NCBI RefSeq assembly: GCF_002910915.1
Contig: NZ_NEUF01000121.1
Span: 1 to 64,000, forward strand
Length of the DNA: 64,000 bases
Direction of reading: 5' to 3'
From: Streptomyces sp. SM10
GTDB taxonomy: Bacteria > Actinomycetota > Actinomycetes > Streptomycetales > Streptomycetaceae
Numbering within the stretch: position 1 is the first letter of the stretch; each line of letters starts with the position of its first letter. This document shows, piece by piece, positions 27,218 to 37,190 of this stretch. The translations under genes were made by a program, and so were the position numbers. The notes below the pieces were generated by a model. That model worked only from the letters and a program-made list of their open reading frames with translations. It was not told the DNA's origin and made no database searches.

Positions 27218-27822
27218 TCACAAACACCGAACGGGGTGTCGGTGTAAGGTCGAGACCGCCCTTGACCTGCAAAAGCAGGCACGGAGCGGTGCCCGCTGGG
27301 CGGCTTCTTCCAAGGCCGCGCGCACCGCTTCGAGTAGCAGCTCCAGACTGGTGAGGTCCCGCGCGGCGGCCAGGACTTGGGTGGAGTCGGTGCGCTGCCT
27401 CCCGCGTTCGGCGACCACGCCGGCTTCCCGCATCCGTGTCAGCGACAGGGAGAGCAGCTGGTCCGCGCGGTCGTCCTCGCACAGGCGATCACGGAAGTCC
27501 GTCAGCACGCTGTGGTGGAATCCCGGGTCGTCCAGGTCCAGAGCGAGTGCGTACGTGAAGTCGATGCGGCACCGCACGGCCTCGGCCGCCTGCCGGTCGG
27601 AGAGATTGAGCAGAAACTGCAGAACACAGACCGTGGCCAGCTGGGCCGGTGAGATTCCGGGGCGGCCATCGCGCGGGTACCAGGAAGCGAAGTCCCTGTC
27701 GTCCCAGAGACCATCGAGGTGATCACGTACCCACATCGCCGTGGTGCCGCTGGGTTACTGGCCCGCGCCATCTGGGCGGTGAGCTCGGGAACCACCGCAC
27801 CGGACCGGGGGCGAACGGACAC
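27218..27822 (-). pseudogene. IS1182-family transposase, N-terminal fragment
   Basis: GTG 27822 opens VSVRPRSGAVVPELTAQMAR, and after a one-base deletion near 27770 the frame continues MWVRDHLDGLWDDRDFASWY, then FLLNLSDRQAAEAVRCRIDF, ALALDLDDPGFHHSVLTDFR and RQRTDSTQVLAAARDLTSLE. These are the standard N-terminal blocks of IS1182-type transposases. Similarity stops near 27260, so more than half of the protein, including the rest of the DDE core, is missing. The stop at 27218 is in unrelated sequence. Confidence 0.75.
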
Positions 27823-27985
27823 TGACCACCTCAGCAGGACGGAACTACGCAGGACCGTCCGAAGTGTTCCAAGCACCAACAGCCCCCGTCCCGAGAACTC
27901 CAAGATCCCCGACAGAGTCGCTCAGTGCCGCGGGGATTCCAGGTGGTTGCGGGCTCTCGGGTGCGGTTGGCCGCGACGGTATGCG

Positions 27986-28017
27986 GCCCGGCCCTCCAGT
28001 GTGTGGGAGGGCCGGGC
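27986..28017. terminator. Strong hairpin terminator of the giant LamG gene
   Basis: GCCCGGCCCTCC and GGAGGGCCGGGC form a perfect 12-bp stem around an 8-nt loop, beginning 5 bp after the stop of the minus-strand giant gene. A stem this GC-rich without a T-run is typical of Streptomyces terminators. Confidence 0.75.
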
Positions 28018-28022
28018 GGCTG

Positions 28023-31000
28023 TCAGTCCTCCACTGTCATGCCGAAGTAGCGGCCGAGGTACGTGATGATCTCGGCGCTGTGGGGGAGCAGTTCGGGCAG
28101 CTGGGCGGCCAGGGTGTCGCGGGTTGCGGTGGCGAGGGCGGCGCTGCTGGTGGCGGCGGGACGGACGTACGGTTCGAGACGCTTGATCAGTTCGTAGTTG
28201 CTGTCGATGTTCTCGGCGCGCATTGCCTTCTCCAGCGGCGGCGCTCCGGGCGGCGGGACGGGCGCCAGCAGCCGACTGACGAAGGTGACGCGGTGCAGAA
28301 CCCGCCAGCACGGGGGCTTCGCGGAGTTCTGGCGGGTCTGCCGCAGTGCGGCGGCGTCGGAGGCATCGCTGCCCGAGAGCCAGGCCGGGTCGACGACCTT
28401 GTGGTAGAAGTCGTCGAAGTTGGCGCTGGTCTCGCCGAGATAGAAGGTGAGGAAGCGGTAGGCGTCGACCTTGCCCGGCACCAGGACCGGCTTACCGGCG
28501 ATGTCGTAGACCGGTTTGCCATCCTTGTCGCGGCGTTGCAGGTCGCCGGAGGGTGCGCACTGGACGTTCAGGCCGAAGGAGCGGGAGGCGTCTTTGCCCT
28601 TGGCCCGGGTGGTGCTGAAGCCGCCGCCCACCGAGGCGTCCATCTGGCCCCAGAAACCAAGGCCGAGAGCGCCGAAGCTGCCCTCGAAGCTGACGCCGAG
28701 CTTGCCGCTGAAGGCGTAGGAGCCGGAGGTGGTCTCGCTGACGGCGTCGGTGGCCTCGGTGGTCTCGGCGAAGAAGCCGCCCTTCGCGGTCCAGACGTAG
28801 GTATTGACCAGGTCCCGGTGCGAGAAGCCGTTGGCGGCGGCGCTGCCGGCGGTGTTGCGGCCACTCTCCTGCTGCCCGGCGGACATGCCCATCGAGTGCA
28901 GCACTGCGGTGGCCTGGGTTTCGGCCGGGTCCCGGCGGTGCGGGTCGGTGGAGATCGATTCGTAGAAGGCGTGCAGCCGCTGCTGGTCGCGGGTGATCCG
29001 GCGCTTGAGTGCGTAGGCGTCGCCCGGTTTGAAGTAGCTGTACTCGCCGTAGTTGGCGGCGGTGGGGTAGTCGGGGTCGAGGACCTTGCCCCGGTCGTTG
29101 AAGCCGACCGCGCCGTCCAGGGTGCCCTGCTTGGTGTAGCGGGGGTTGATGGGGAAGTGGATGACGTTCCAGTCCCGCGGGATGTCGGGGTTGGGCAGCA
29201 TCCGGTAGGCGACCAGGGCGCCGGTGTGTGCCAGGCGCAGGGCGAAGACGTCGGCGGTCTGCGACTGGACCAGTGCCAGGCCGGTGTTGGCGGGTACGTA
29301 CCGTCGGCCGATCGCGGCGTTCAGCACCTTGGCGGGGTCCTCGGTGTGGCCGGTCAGCGCCAGGCTGGTCTTGCGGGCGGTGTTCTTGCCCTGGCTGACC
29401 CTGGTGTCCTGGCTCCACGTGTTGGCGTATTCCAGGCTGCCCGACAGGCCGAACTTCATCTGGCCCTCGGCCAGCGGGGTGGCGGTGCCGAAACCCAGTG
29501 GCGCCGTGATCGTCATGACACTCGCGTCGGTCTCGATGCCCAGGGCGATGTTGAATGCGGCGTTCACGCTGCGGGTCTTGCTGGAGGACAGGCTCTGCAC
29601 CACCTGGTCGGCCTCAGCGAACTCCACCGAGGAGGCGCCGGCGTAGCCGTCCCCCTTGTCGGTGAGGTTCTCCGAGGGCACCGGCGGGGCGCCCTCGACG
29701 TAGCCCATGAGCTGCGGGTCGAACTGGGCCTGGCCGACCCACTCGGTGACCAGGTCGCCCACCTTGTAGCCGGTGACCAGGTGCCAGCGGCCGCCCCGGA
29801 CGAAGCCGTAGCAGCGTTTGAGGACGCCGAGGGTATCGCCCTTGGCGTCGAACTGGAGGTCCGCGTACTCGGTGGCGCCGGGTGCGCCGGCGATGGTGTC
29901 GTGGAAGGGGGTGCGGACGTCTGCGAGGGCCGAGCGCACCTGGGCGGTGTCGGTGGACACCGGCGCGGTAGAGAGCAGGATGCGCGGCCGCGTGGCGGAG
30001 AAGCCCAGGTCGTTGCCGCGCAGGCCCTCGTCGCGCACCTGGGTGGTGCCGGGCGTGGTGGAGTCCCGGTCGAAGGGCCAGTAACCGAGCAGGTCCTGCT
30101 TGCCCCCGTGCAGGCGGGTGAACAGGTTGTCGGAGATCTGCTCCCGGGTGCGGACGGTACGCCAGATCCGCACCTCCTCCAGGGTTCCGGTCAGCAGCTC
30201 GGTGGGCATACCGGCGTCCAGACGTGCGCCCAGGGTGAGTTGGAGGTCGCCCCAGGCGCCGGTGTCCTGCGCGGTGATCGCACCCTCGGACAGCGGTTCG
30301 CCGTTGCGGTACAGCCGCAACGGACTGGCCAGGGGGTCGGGGTCGCGGGTCCAGCGCGCGCCCCGCAGCTTCGCGGGGAAGGAACCGGAGGCGTCGAAGG
30401 TGACGTTGCCGGTGTTCTCGTTGAAAGCCCAGCGGGCCACGAGCCCTTTCTCACGCGCGGTGACCGGCAGGCCGAGCTGGACGGCCGGCCGCGCGGCGTT
30501 CCACAGCCGCACCTCGCCCAGGACGCCGCGCAGCCCGCGGCCGATCTCCAGTTCGCTGCTGTTGGCCTGCGCGCCGGGGCCGCTGTACAGGTGGCTGCCG
30601 ACGAACCCGCCGTCGAGGTAGAAGCGGATGTCTTGCTCGGGCTGGATGTTCGCGTTCGCCGGCGTGGCGGCGGAGACGTCGGGTTCGCGGCGCTGGCGCA
30701 CCACGCTGACGCGATGGAAGGCGCCGGCGGTGACGGCCCGCTCGGAGGTGTACCGGACGGCTTTGCCGTCGGCCTCGGTGAAGGCGAACTCCACCTTGCC
30801 GTCCGCCAGGACGCTCAGCTGGTACGGGACGCCGTCCCGGCCGCCGTTGACGACGGTGCCCTTGGCGAGCAGGCCCATCGGCGTGCCGAGGCGTTCGATC
30901 TTGACGAACGCCTCGATGGTGAGGTCCTCCAGAATGTCCAGCGTGTTCTGCGAGGCGACCGACAGGCCCTCGCCACCGTCCAGGCGCAGTGCCCAGGACT

Positions 31001-34000
31001 GGGAGAAGGTGGCGGCGAGGTGCGCCCATTCGTGGCAGGGGAAGCGTTCCGCGGAGCGCAGTACCCGGTCGCCGACCCGGGCCACCACCTGGTAGCCCTT
31101 GATCGGCGAGGCAGGGCTGCCCGGCCCGTCGAAGGTCCAGTGGCCGAGCAGCGCGGGCTCCCGGCCGGAGAGCCGCTGGTTGCAATCGGCGGAGATCTCC
31201 TGCTGGGTGCGCGCCCGGCCGAAGACGCGGACCTCGTCGATCTGGCCGTCGAGGTAGGTGCCGGTGAAGGACTGGTGGCCCAGGACCAGCGGCCCGTTGC
31301 CCGTGTAGACGCCGGTGGAGGTGCGGCGGCCGACCTCGGTGCCGTCCCGGTAGAGGATCTGCTCGCGAGTGGCGTGCTTGTACACCGCTGCCCAGTGGTG
31401 CCATTCAAGGTCCGGGTAGGACTGAGCGGTGGTCAGGTCGTCGCTGAACAGCGCGAAGCCGAAGGCGGCGTTCGGCTCGTAGTACAGGTGCAGGGTCTGG
31501 TCCGTCCGGCCTTGCAGGGTGCCATGGGTCAGTAGCGGCTCGCGGCAGCCCCGGGACTGGTTGCGCTTGGCCCGCACTTCGACGGTGAAGTCGCGGTTGG
31601 ACAGGTCGAGGGAGGGGGTCAGCTCGACCTTGGTGTCGCCGATGAACTGCTTGACGGGCAGCCCCACGGGGGCCAGCGCCAGTGAGTAGGCGGACTCGTC
31701 CGTCTTGGCGTGGATGATCCGGCCCTGCCCGGAGTCGGGGTGGACCCAGGCTTCCAGGGTCACGTCGCCGGTCGGGGTGACGCTCGGCAGTTTGGCGGCG
31801 GGCAGCGTCAGGTACTGGTCCTTGCCGTCGAGCAGGAAGGCCCGGCCCGGCATCTCGGCCCGCCAGCGGCAGCCGCGGCCGGTGATGCTCGCCCTGGCCG
31901 TTCCGTTGGGCACGGAGTCGACGCTGCCCGTGGTCAGGGAGATCAGACGGGAGCCGGTCGACAGCAGGACCCCGGGCCGGGTGGACTCGGCCCGGGCCCA
32001 GTCGTATCCCACCAGGCTGACCTTGTCGCCGGGCTTGATCGCGGTGACCGCCGTCGAGAGGGTGAGCGTCTTGGAGCCGGTGGGGGCGTCCGCGTCCACC
32101 GCGTACCCGGCGCTGCCGATCATGAGGTGGGCCTTGGCCGCCACCGGGGCGGTGGTGGCCGCGGTGAGCTCCACGGTGCTGCCGGTCACGCGGGCTACCG
32201 CGCCCACCGTCACCGGCCGGCCGGGGTTCCCGGCCAGGGCGGCCGCCATCTGGTCGGTCTTGCGGGGAAGGGACTTCCAGGTCTCGGTGTCGGCGCCGAC
32301 GGTGACGGTCAGGTCGCAGCGGCCCGGGGCGTCGCCGTCGCCGACTTTGATGGTGGCGCCGTCCAGGGTGATCCCGGGGTCGCGGGCGAGGAAGGTGAGC
32401 GTGCCGCCGTCCCCGGCCAGCGTCTGGGCTCCGCGGACGACAGCGGTGTCGTAGTACACGGCGAAGAACTGGTCGTCGGACCCGCGAAAGTACAGCACGA
32501 CGTTGCCGGTGCCGCTGTCCAGCAGCGCGGGCCGATCCGTACCGCGGGCGAATACCAGCAGGCCGCCGGACAGGCTCAGACCGGTGCTGTCCACCGCGAG
32601 CAGCGGCATCGCCACCGTCAGGTCGTCGTCACCCTGCAGGGCGCCCGACAGGCGGCCCAGCTTGTCCCGGGCGTCCTGCAGTTCCGCCTGCTTGGCGGTC
32701 AGCGTGAGCTTGAGTTCGCCGACACGCTGCTGGGCGGTCTTCGCCTCCTGAAGCAGGGCGCGGGCGGCGTCCATCTTCTCCTTGGCCGCGAGGTACTGCG
32801 CGTCCAGACCCGAGCGCATGGACAGGCGCGTCATGCGGAACAGGCCCGATTCCGCCTTGAGGTGTTCGCTCGACTGAACCGGCACGGGCACGTCGGCGTT
32901 GGAACTCAGGCCGATCGCGAGGCGGCTTCTGCGGTTGACGATGCGGACATACTCGCCCTCGAAAACAAGCTGGAAATGCTCGGACGGGTTGCTCGCTTCG
33001 CGCGAGAGAGCCGTGACCAGCCGGGCGTTGTCCGCGGTTGAGTTGCCGGCGACACGCAGGTCCGCGTTGCGCTCGTGGGCGACCAGGAAGTAGCAGGGAC
33101 GGCCGTCCTGGTTCGCCCCGACCTCCTCCACCCGCCAGTTCCGCCCGGCTGCAGAGGCGACAGCGGCGAACGTCACCGCGGCCTCGTTCTGCGAAGTGTG
33201 GGCGGGGAAGAGCCGCGACGGTGCCGTGCCGTCCACCGTGCCCGGCTTCTTGAGCTCCAGGCTGTAGATCCAGGCGGTCACCACGTCCTTCTCGGCGAAG
33301 TAGCGTCGCTCCAGGTCCTCGAAACTCGCCTTCAGCCGGTCGTGTTCCGCCTGCCGCTCGGCCACCTTGCCCGCGGTGGCGTCCAGCCGGGCGATCTCCG
33401 GTGGAAGGTTCGCAACCTCAGGCTCCAGCCGCCTGATGTCCTGCTGGAGCTTGCTGATCTGCTCCGAGTCCTGGCCCTTCGTCGGCCGCTTGAGCAGCGC
33501 CGGGTCCAGCACGTCCGGCACCTGGGCCAGCCGGCCGTCGCGACCGACCGCGAAGTCCAGGCTCGCCAGACACGGGTTCTGGCCGTACTTGGCGGCGAAC
33601 GCCAGCATCACCCGGGCCTGCCGCTTGGCGGGCTTGGGATCGGGGCGGTACCCGGCGACGGCACTCTCCTGCTGGTGGTAGAGCACCGCCGACATGCCGG
33701 ACACCACCGAGCGGCCCTTGAGCACGAAGCTGTCACGCCGCACCCCGGGATGGTCACCGACGGGTGCGTCCGAGCCGGTCCACCGCACATCGGCGCCGAG
33801 CGTGCCGTGCAGGGCGTTGTCCGTCTGGTCGTAGGCAGTGGTGCCCGCGCCCTCGTCGAAACGGTAGTAGGCCACCAAGCCCGGCTCGTTGCCGACCAGC
33901 CGGTAATTCATGTCTTCGGCGAGCTCGGCCGCCGAGCGCTCCCGGTTCCAGATCCGGACCTCGTCGACGTCACCCTTGAAGTAGCCGACCGTCCGGCCCT

Positions 34001-35357
34001 GGTGGACCTTCTTGCCGATCAACGCGACCGCGCCGGCGTCGTCGACGAACGGCATGTCCCCACTGCCGGACAGCCTGCCGTTGACGTACACCCGCGCGGT
34101 CTTGCCGTCGAAGGTGCCGGCGATGTGGCTGTACACGTCCTTCGCGATCCTGTCGCTGGAGCTGATCAGCCACGGGCCGGCGTTGTGGGCCAGGTACACC
34201 GTGCCGTCAGGGCTCAGGGCGAGCTGGTACGCCGCGCCCCTGGCCACCACGGGGCCGCTGAGCTCCTCGGGCTTGACCCACGCCTCGATCGAGTACGGCT
34301 TCCCCCCGAACCGCAACGCCACCGGATCGCCCAGGTCGACGTGGGGATCGGCGCCGGCCAGCCGCACCGAGGTCTCCGCGTACCCCTCGGTGCCCGTCAC
34401 CGGCACCAGCTCGCGCTTGGTGAACGGGCAGGCCCCGGGGCTGCGCTCGAACACCGCGTCCCGGTAGAGCGGGTCCGGGCTGGTGTAGAAGCGGGTGCCC
34501 TGGGTGTTGAACAGGCCCTGCGCGCCCTGCTCGATGTTGAAGGAGTCGATTCGCCCGGTGGCGTCGTTGTGGGCGAACAGCTGCCAGCGCTGCGCACCGC
34601 TGATCGCGGTCGGCACGAGCACCGCGGCGAACCGGCCCTGGGTCAGGTGCCGGACGAACGACAGCGCTTGGGTCGGCTCGTAGAAGGGGCGGCCCTCCAT
34701 GTCCTCGGTGCCCAGGCTGTCCTTGGCGGTCTCCGGGAGGGTGGCGTGCCGGCTGCGCTTGTAGCGCACTTCCAGGACCGGCTTGAGCTTGCCGTCCACC
34801 AGCAGGAACCGGTCGCACAGCAGGGTGTCGCGCACCAGCGGCACCTTCTTCGTGCCGCTGAGCGTGTAGTCGTTGCGGGACGCGTCCGCTGAGTAGCCGC
34901 CGCCGGTCAGATTGAACACCGCGGCGGGGTGCGTCTCGTTGATCGACTGCCGCAGGACCACCACGTACGTGCCGTCGGACATCACGTGGAACGGGGCATC
35001 CGCGGTCAGCCGGGCGGTGGTGGACAGGAAGGAGTCCGTCTCCTCGGCCGTCGGCCGCTCAGTGGCGGCCGCCTCGGCCCCGCCCCGCTTGACCGTCGGC
35101 ATCGCCGTCGGGCCGACGACGGCGTACCCCACCTTGGCCACTTCCCTGGGGAAGGGCAGCTCGGCCGGGTTCTCGCTCCAGTACGCGGCATCCGCCTCCC
35201 CCTTGGTCGACGGGCCGGACAGGTCCAGCACGGAGTAGACGATCCGATGGGACGTGTCCATCGCGAACGCGATGGTCGTGCCCTGATGCCGCGCCATGGT
35301 CACGTGCCGGTACGAACGGTCCCCGTAGACCTTGAATAAGGAATCCTGAGATGCCAC
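28023..35357 (-). CDS. Giant multi-LamG, coiled-coil protein of unknown function
   Basis: A 2444-residue protein starting at GTG 35357 after GGGAGGGG. Jellyroll (LamG/concanavalin A-like) modules occur near 329-520, 1169-1410, 1455-1660 and a partial one near 1675-1785. Each has the same signature, such as YSIEAWVKPEEL, ARVYVNGRLSGSG, GDVDEVRIWNRERS and LVAYYRFDEGAGT. Coiled coils lie near 629-690 and 852-902, with a ricin-like stretch (FQLVFEGEYVRIVNRRSRLA) near 746-836. The C-terminal 640 residues hold an uncharacterised region (WLSGSDASDAAALRQ, PPCWRVLHRVTFVSRLLAP). No signal peptide or membrane helix is visible. Codon 7 is TTA, implying bldA-dependent translation. It may be an adhesin, a glycan-binding or a toxin-like factor; function is unknown. 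Confidence 0.8.
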   Translation of the reverse strand: MASQDSLFKVYGDRSYRHVTMARHQGTTIAFAMDTSHRIVYSVLDLSGPSTKGEADAAYWSENPAELPFPREVAKVGYAVVGPTAMPTVKRGGAEAAATERPTAEETDSFLSTTARLTADAPFHVMSDGTYVVVLRQSINETHPAAVFNLTGGGYSADASRNDYTLSGTKKVPLVRDTLLCDRFLLVDGKLKPVLEVRYKRSRHATLPETAKDSLGTEDMEGRPFYEPTQALSFVRHLTQGRFAAVLVPTAISGAQRWQLFAHNDATGRIDSFNIEQGAQGLFNTQGTRFYTSPDPLYRDAVFERSPGACPFTKRELVPVTGTEGYAETSVRLAGADPHVDLGDPVALRFGGKPYSIEAWVKPEELSGPVVARGAAYQLALSPDGTVYLAHNAGPWLISSSDRIAKDVYSHIAGTFDGKTARVYVNGRLSGSGDMPFVDDAGAVALIGKKVHQGRTVGYFKGDVDEVRIWNRERSAAELAEDMNYRLVGNEPGLVAYYRFDEGAGTTAYDQTDNALHGTLGADVRWTGSDAPVGDHPGVRRDSFVLKGRSVVSGMSAVLYHQQESAVAGYRPDPKPAKRQARVMLAFAAKYGQNPCLASLDFAVGRDGRLAQVPDVLDPALLKRPTKGQDSEQISKLQQDIRRLEPEVANLPPEIARLDATAGKVAERQAEHDRLKASFEDLERRYFAEKDVVTAWIYSLELKKPGTVDGTAPSRLFPAHTSQNEAAVTFAAVASAAGRNWRVEEVGANQDGRPCYFLVAHERNADLRVAGNSTADNARLVTALSREASNPSEHFQLVFEGEYVRIVNRRSRLAIGLSSNADVPVPVQSSEHLKAESGLFRMTRLSMRSGLDAQYLAAKEKMDAARALLQEAKTAQQRVGELKLTLTAKQAELQDARDKLGRLSGALQGDDDLTVAMPLLAVDSTGLSLSGGLLVFARGTDRPALLDSGTGNVVLYFRGSDDQFFAVYYDTAVVRGAQTLAGDGGTLTFLARDPGITLDGATIKVGDGDAPGRCDLTVTVGADTETWKSLPRKTDQMAAALAGNPGRPVTVGAVARVTGSTVELTAATTAPVAAKAHLMIGSAGYAVDADAPTGSKTLTLSTAVTAIKPGDKVSLVGYDWARAESTRPGVLLSTGSRLISLTTGSVDSVPNGTARASITGRGCRWRAEMPGRAFLLDGKDQYLTLPAAKLPSVTPTGDVTLEAWVHPDSGQGRIIHAKTDESAYSLALAPVGLPVKQFIGDTKVELTPSLDLSNRDFTVEVRAKRNQSRGCREPLLTHGTLQGRTDQTLHLYYEPNAAFGFALFSDDLTTAQSYPDLEWHHWAAVYKHATREQILYRDGTEVGRRTSTGVYTGNGPLVLGHQSFTGTYLDGQIDEVRVFGRARTQQEISADCNQRLSGREPALLGHWTFDGPGSPASPIKGYQVVARVGDRVLRSAERFPCHEWAHLAATFSQSWALRLDGGEGLSVASQNTLDILEDLTIEAFVKIERLGTPMGLLAKGTVVNGGRDGVPYQLSVLADGKVEFAFTEADGKAVRYTSERAVTAGAFHRVSVVRQRREPDVSAATPANANIQPEQDIRFYLDGGFVGSHLYSGPGAQANSSELEIGRGLRGVLGEVRLWNAARPAVQLGLPVTAREKGLVARWAFNENTGNVTFDASGSFPAKLRGARWTRDPDPLASPLRLYRNGEPLSEGAITAQDTGAWGDLQLTLGARLDAGMPTELLTGTLEEVRIWRTVRTREQISDNLFTRLHGGKQDLLGYWPFDRDSTTPGTTQVRDEGLRGNDLGFSATRPRILLSTAPVSTDTAQVRSALADVRTPFHDTIAGAPGATEYADLQFDAKGDTLGVLKRCYGFVRGGRWHLVTGYKVGDLVTEWVGQAQFDPQLMGYVEGAPPVPSENLTDKGDGYAGASSVEFAEADQVVQSLSSSKTRSVNAAFNIALGIETDASVMTITAPLGFGTATPLAEGQMKFGLSGSLEYANTWSQDTRVSQGKNTARKTSLALTGHTEDPAKVLNAAIGRRYVPANTGLALVQSQTADVFALRLAHTGALVAYRMLPNPDIPRDWNVIHFPINPRYTKQGTLDGAVGFNDRGKVLDPDYPTAANYGEYSYFKPGDAYALKRRITRDQQRLHAFYESISTDPHRRDPAETQATAVLHSMGMSAGQQESGRNTAGSAAANGFSHRDLVNTYVWTAKGGFFAETTEATDAVSETTSGSYAFSGKLGVSFEGSFGALGLGFWGQMDASVGGGFSTTRAKGKDASRSFGLNVQCAPSGDLQRRDKDGKPVYDIAGKPVLVPGKVDAYRFLTFYLGETSANFDDFYHKVVDPAWLSGSDASDAAALRQTRQNSAKPPCWRVLHRVTFVSRLLAPVPPPGAPPLEKAMRAENIDSNYELIKRLEPYVRPAATSSAALATATRDTLAAQLPELLPHSAEIITYLGRYFGMTVED

Positions 35358-35849
35358 TGTTCCCCTCCCACGAGCATGAACGCCGGGCCTCCGGTTCCCC
35401 CTGCGGTCCGGAGCGGCGATGGACTTGCGGTGCACCCTGTGGGATGCACCGGGCAGTCTGACATGTGGGCCCTTAGTGAAGGGGTCGTTTCGAAATCACC
35501 TCATCAGCAAGTGACTTGATGCTATGTCAGGAGGCCGGACTGTGCAGTCCTCGGCGAGGTCGAAGGCTGCCGCCCGGACGGACCGTCAGGCGGCTGTACG
35601 CCCGCACAAGGCCGCTCAGCGAGATCACCTGCGGCCAGAAACCGGACCAGCCGCAAGCGGTCCGGTGCCTCCGCCTGGACCCTGGACGACCGTGACCGCA
35701 CCTCCGCCCACCTCCGCCGCAGCCCATTCGGGCCATCCACTGTCCGCTCACCGCCGCGCCGCTTCCCGGCGCCGCTCAGCTCACCTCACCATCGGGCCCT
35801 GACCAGGGACTCCTGGCAGGCATGGACCGTGACCTCGGCGGTCGGCGGC
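35358..35849. other. Intergenic region upstream of the giant gene
   Basis: About 490 bp between the DUF1254 gene and the giant gene, large enough for a separate promoter. The stretch 35470-35525 is less GC-rich than its surroundings, as promoters often are. A plus-strand frame at 35524-35802 is arginine/alanine/proline-rich and lacks similarity, so I do not call it. Confidence 0.4.
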
Positions 35850-37190
35850 CTATGCGGGGCTGTGCTGGGGAGTGATCGGGGGGAGGTTGTAGGTTCCGTC
35901 GAAGACGGCGGGGCGTGGCTGGTACATCCGCAGGACCGGGCGGAAGGGCCCGGGCGGGGTGGGCAGCCAGTTGGCCGCTGCTGCCGGGTCTGCTGGGCGG
36001 TCGGGCTGGAGGTGCAGGGTCAGCGAGCCGTCACGCTCGTAGTGCAAGCCGGGGGTGCGGTCGCCGGCGGAGTAGCGGTTGATGGGGTTGGCGACGAGGT
36101 AGTAGTCGGGCAGGTCGTACATGGTGATCGACCAGAAGGCGTCCACCGGCGGCGTGGTCTGGAACCGCAGTGTGTACGCCTGGGTGCCGTCCAGGGGGCT
36201 GCCGTCGCCGTCGTTCCAGGTCATCGCGTAGGCGGCTTCGTAGCCGTGGTTGCCCCACAGGCCGGCGCGGGCGGCCGCCGCCCGCACGACCCGGGCGGTC
36301 GCCCGGTCGGAGAAGACCCATTGAGGGGTGTTGAGGGTGCCGGGCCCGAAGAAGTCGAGGTTGTAGTTGAAGGCGTCGTAGGCGAGCTTCCAGCCGTTCT
36401 GCTCCGGGCTGCTGCCGTGAGTGGTGGCGTGCTCCACCCGCTCCTTGCCCGCGGTGTGGCCGGCCCGCAGCGCCTGCTGCAGCCCGGCGGGCGGGTCGCT
36501 GTAGGGGCTGGCGGATTCCAGCAGCCCCAGTGGCGCGAATCTCTGCTGGTAGTCCTGGTCGGCGCCGGCGGGCGGGAACGCCCGCATCCGGGTGCGGAGC
36601 TTCTCGAAGAACAGCAGATCGCTCCCTTCGACGGCGGCCTCCGGCGCGGGGAGCCCGGCCGGCGCGGCACGGTCGCCGAAGGGGGTCAGGGCGGTGGCCT
36701 GCTGCAGGGTTCGGACGGCGGACAAGTCGTCGTGGCCCTCGCATGCCCAGCGGCCCACGATCGAGGCCACCGAGGTCGGCGAGGCGATCCGGACCGTACC
36801 CGCGGGGACCTCGCCGCTCCAGCCCGGCCCGGTGAGCAGGAACGCCCCGGCCGCGGTACCGGTGGCCCGGCGGCCGACGTAGGCGAAGTTGTTCGTCCAC
36901 GCGTCGACGAACTGGAACACGTAATACCGTCCACCCGTGTCGGGCACCCGCAGCAGCAGCGGCCCACCGCTCAGGTCCAGCTGCGCCATGGAGTAGACGG
37001 TGTCGTTGTTGATGCTGACGAAGGTGTCGTCAGGCCCTGCCAGGGTGTCGGCATGGCTGAACCTGTTGAAGGCGGTCGGGGCCAGCGACCCCATGCCCTT
37101 GCGGGTGAAGCGCTCCACCTCGTCCAGGTTGAACACCAGCGGGAAGCCGTACACGTACGCCTCCGCCGCCAGAGCCTCTAGATCCGACAC
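35850..37190 (-). CDS. DUF1254/DUF1214 domain protein
   Basis: A 446-residue protein starting at GTG 37190. The N-terminal DUF1254 domain has LAAEAYVYGFPLVFNLDEVE, then DDTFVSINNDTVYSMAQLDL and RYYVFQFVDAWTNNFAYVG. The C-terminal DUF1214 domain has AMTWNDGDGSPLDGTQAYTL, FWSITMYDLPDYYLVANPIN and a PTPPGPFRPVLRMYQPRP ending. The function of the family is unknown. Most members are exported, but no signal peptide is seen here. It lies on the same strand and 492 bp upstream of the giant LamG gene, so the two could be co-regulated, although a shared transcript is uncertain. Confidence 0.85.
   Translation of the reverse strand: MSDLEALAAEAYVYGFPLVFNLDEVERFTRKGMGSLAPTAFNRFSHADTLAGPDDTFVSINNDTVYSMAQLDLSGGPLLLRVPDTGGRYYVFQFVDAWTNNFAYVGRRATGTAAGAFLLTGPGWSGEVPAGTVRIASPTSVASIVGRWACEGHDDLSAVRTLQQATALTPFGDRAAPAGLPAPEAAVEGSDLLFFEKLRTRMRAFPPAGADQDYQQRFAPLGLLESASPYSDPPAGLQQALRAGHTAGKERVEHATTHGSSPEQNGWKLAYDAFNYNLDFFGPGTLNTPQWVFSDRATARVVRAAAARAGLWGNHGYEAAYAMTWNDGDGSPLDGTQAYTLRFQTTPPVDAFWSITMYDLPDYYLVANPINRYSAGDRTPGLHYERDGSLTLHLQPDRPADPAAAANWLPTPPGPFRPVLRMYQPRPAVFDGTYNLPPITPQHSPA

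Noticed and set aside
27864..31535. 1223-residue plus-strand open frame opposite the giant LamG gene
   Set aside because: It is glycine/valine/alanine-rich with no domain and is the antisense shadow of the minus-strand gene, which shows repeated LamG motifs.
33075..34892. 605-residue plus-strand open frame
   Set aside because: Another antisense shadow of the giant gene; composition is unlike a protein and no family is seen.
35524..35802. Small plus-strand frame of 92 residues
   Set aside because: Arginine/alanine/proline-rich low complexity, no similarity; lies in the presumed promoter region of the giant gene.
35829..37181. 450-residue plus-strand open frame
   Set aside because: Antisense to the DUF1254 gene, whose motifs are clear.
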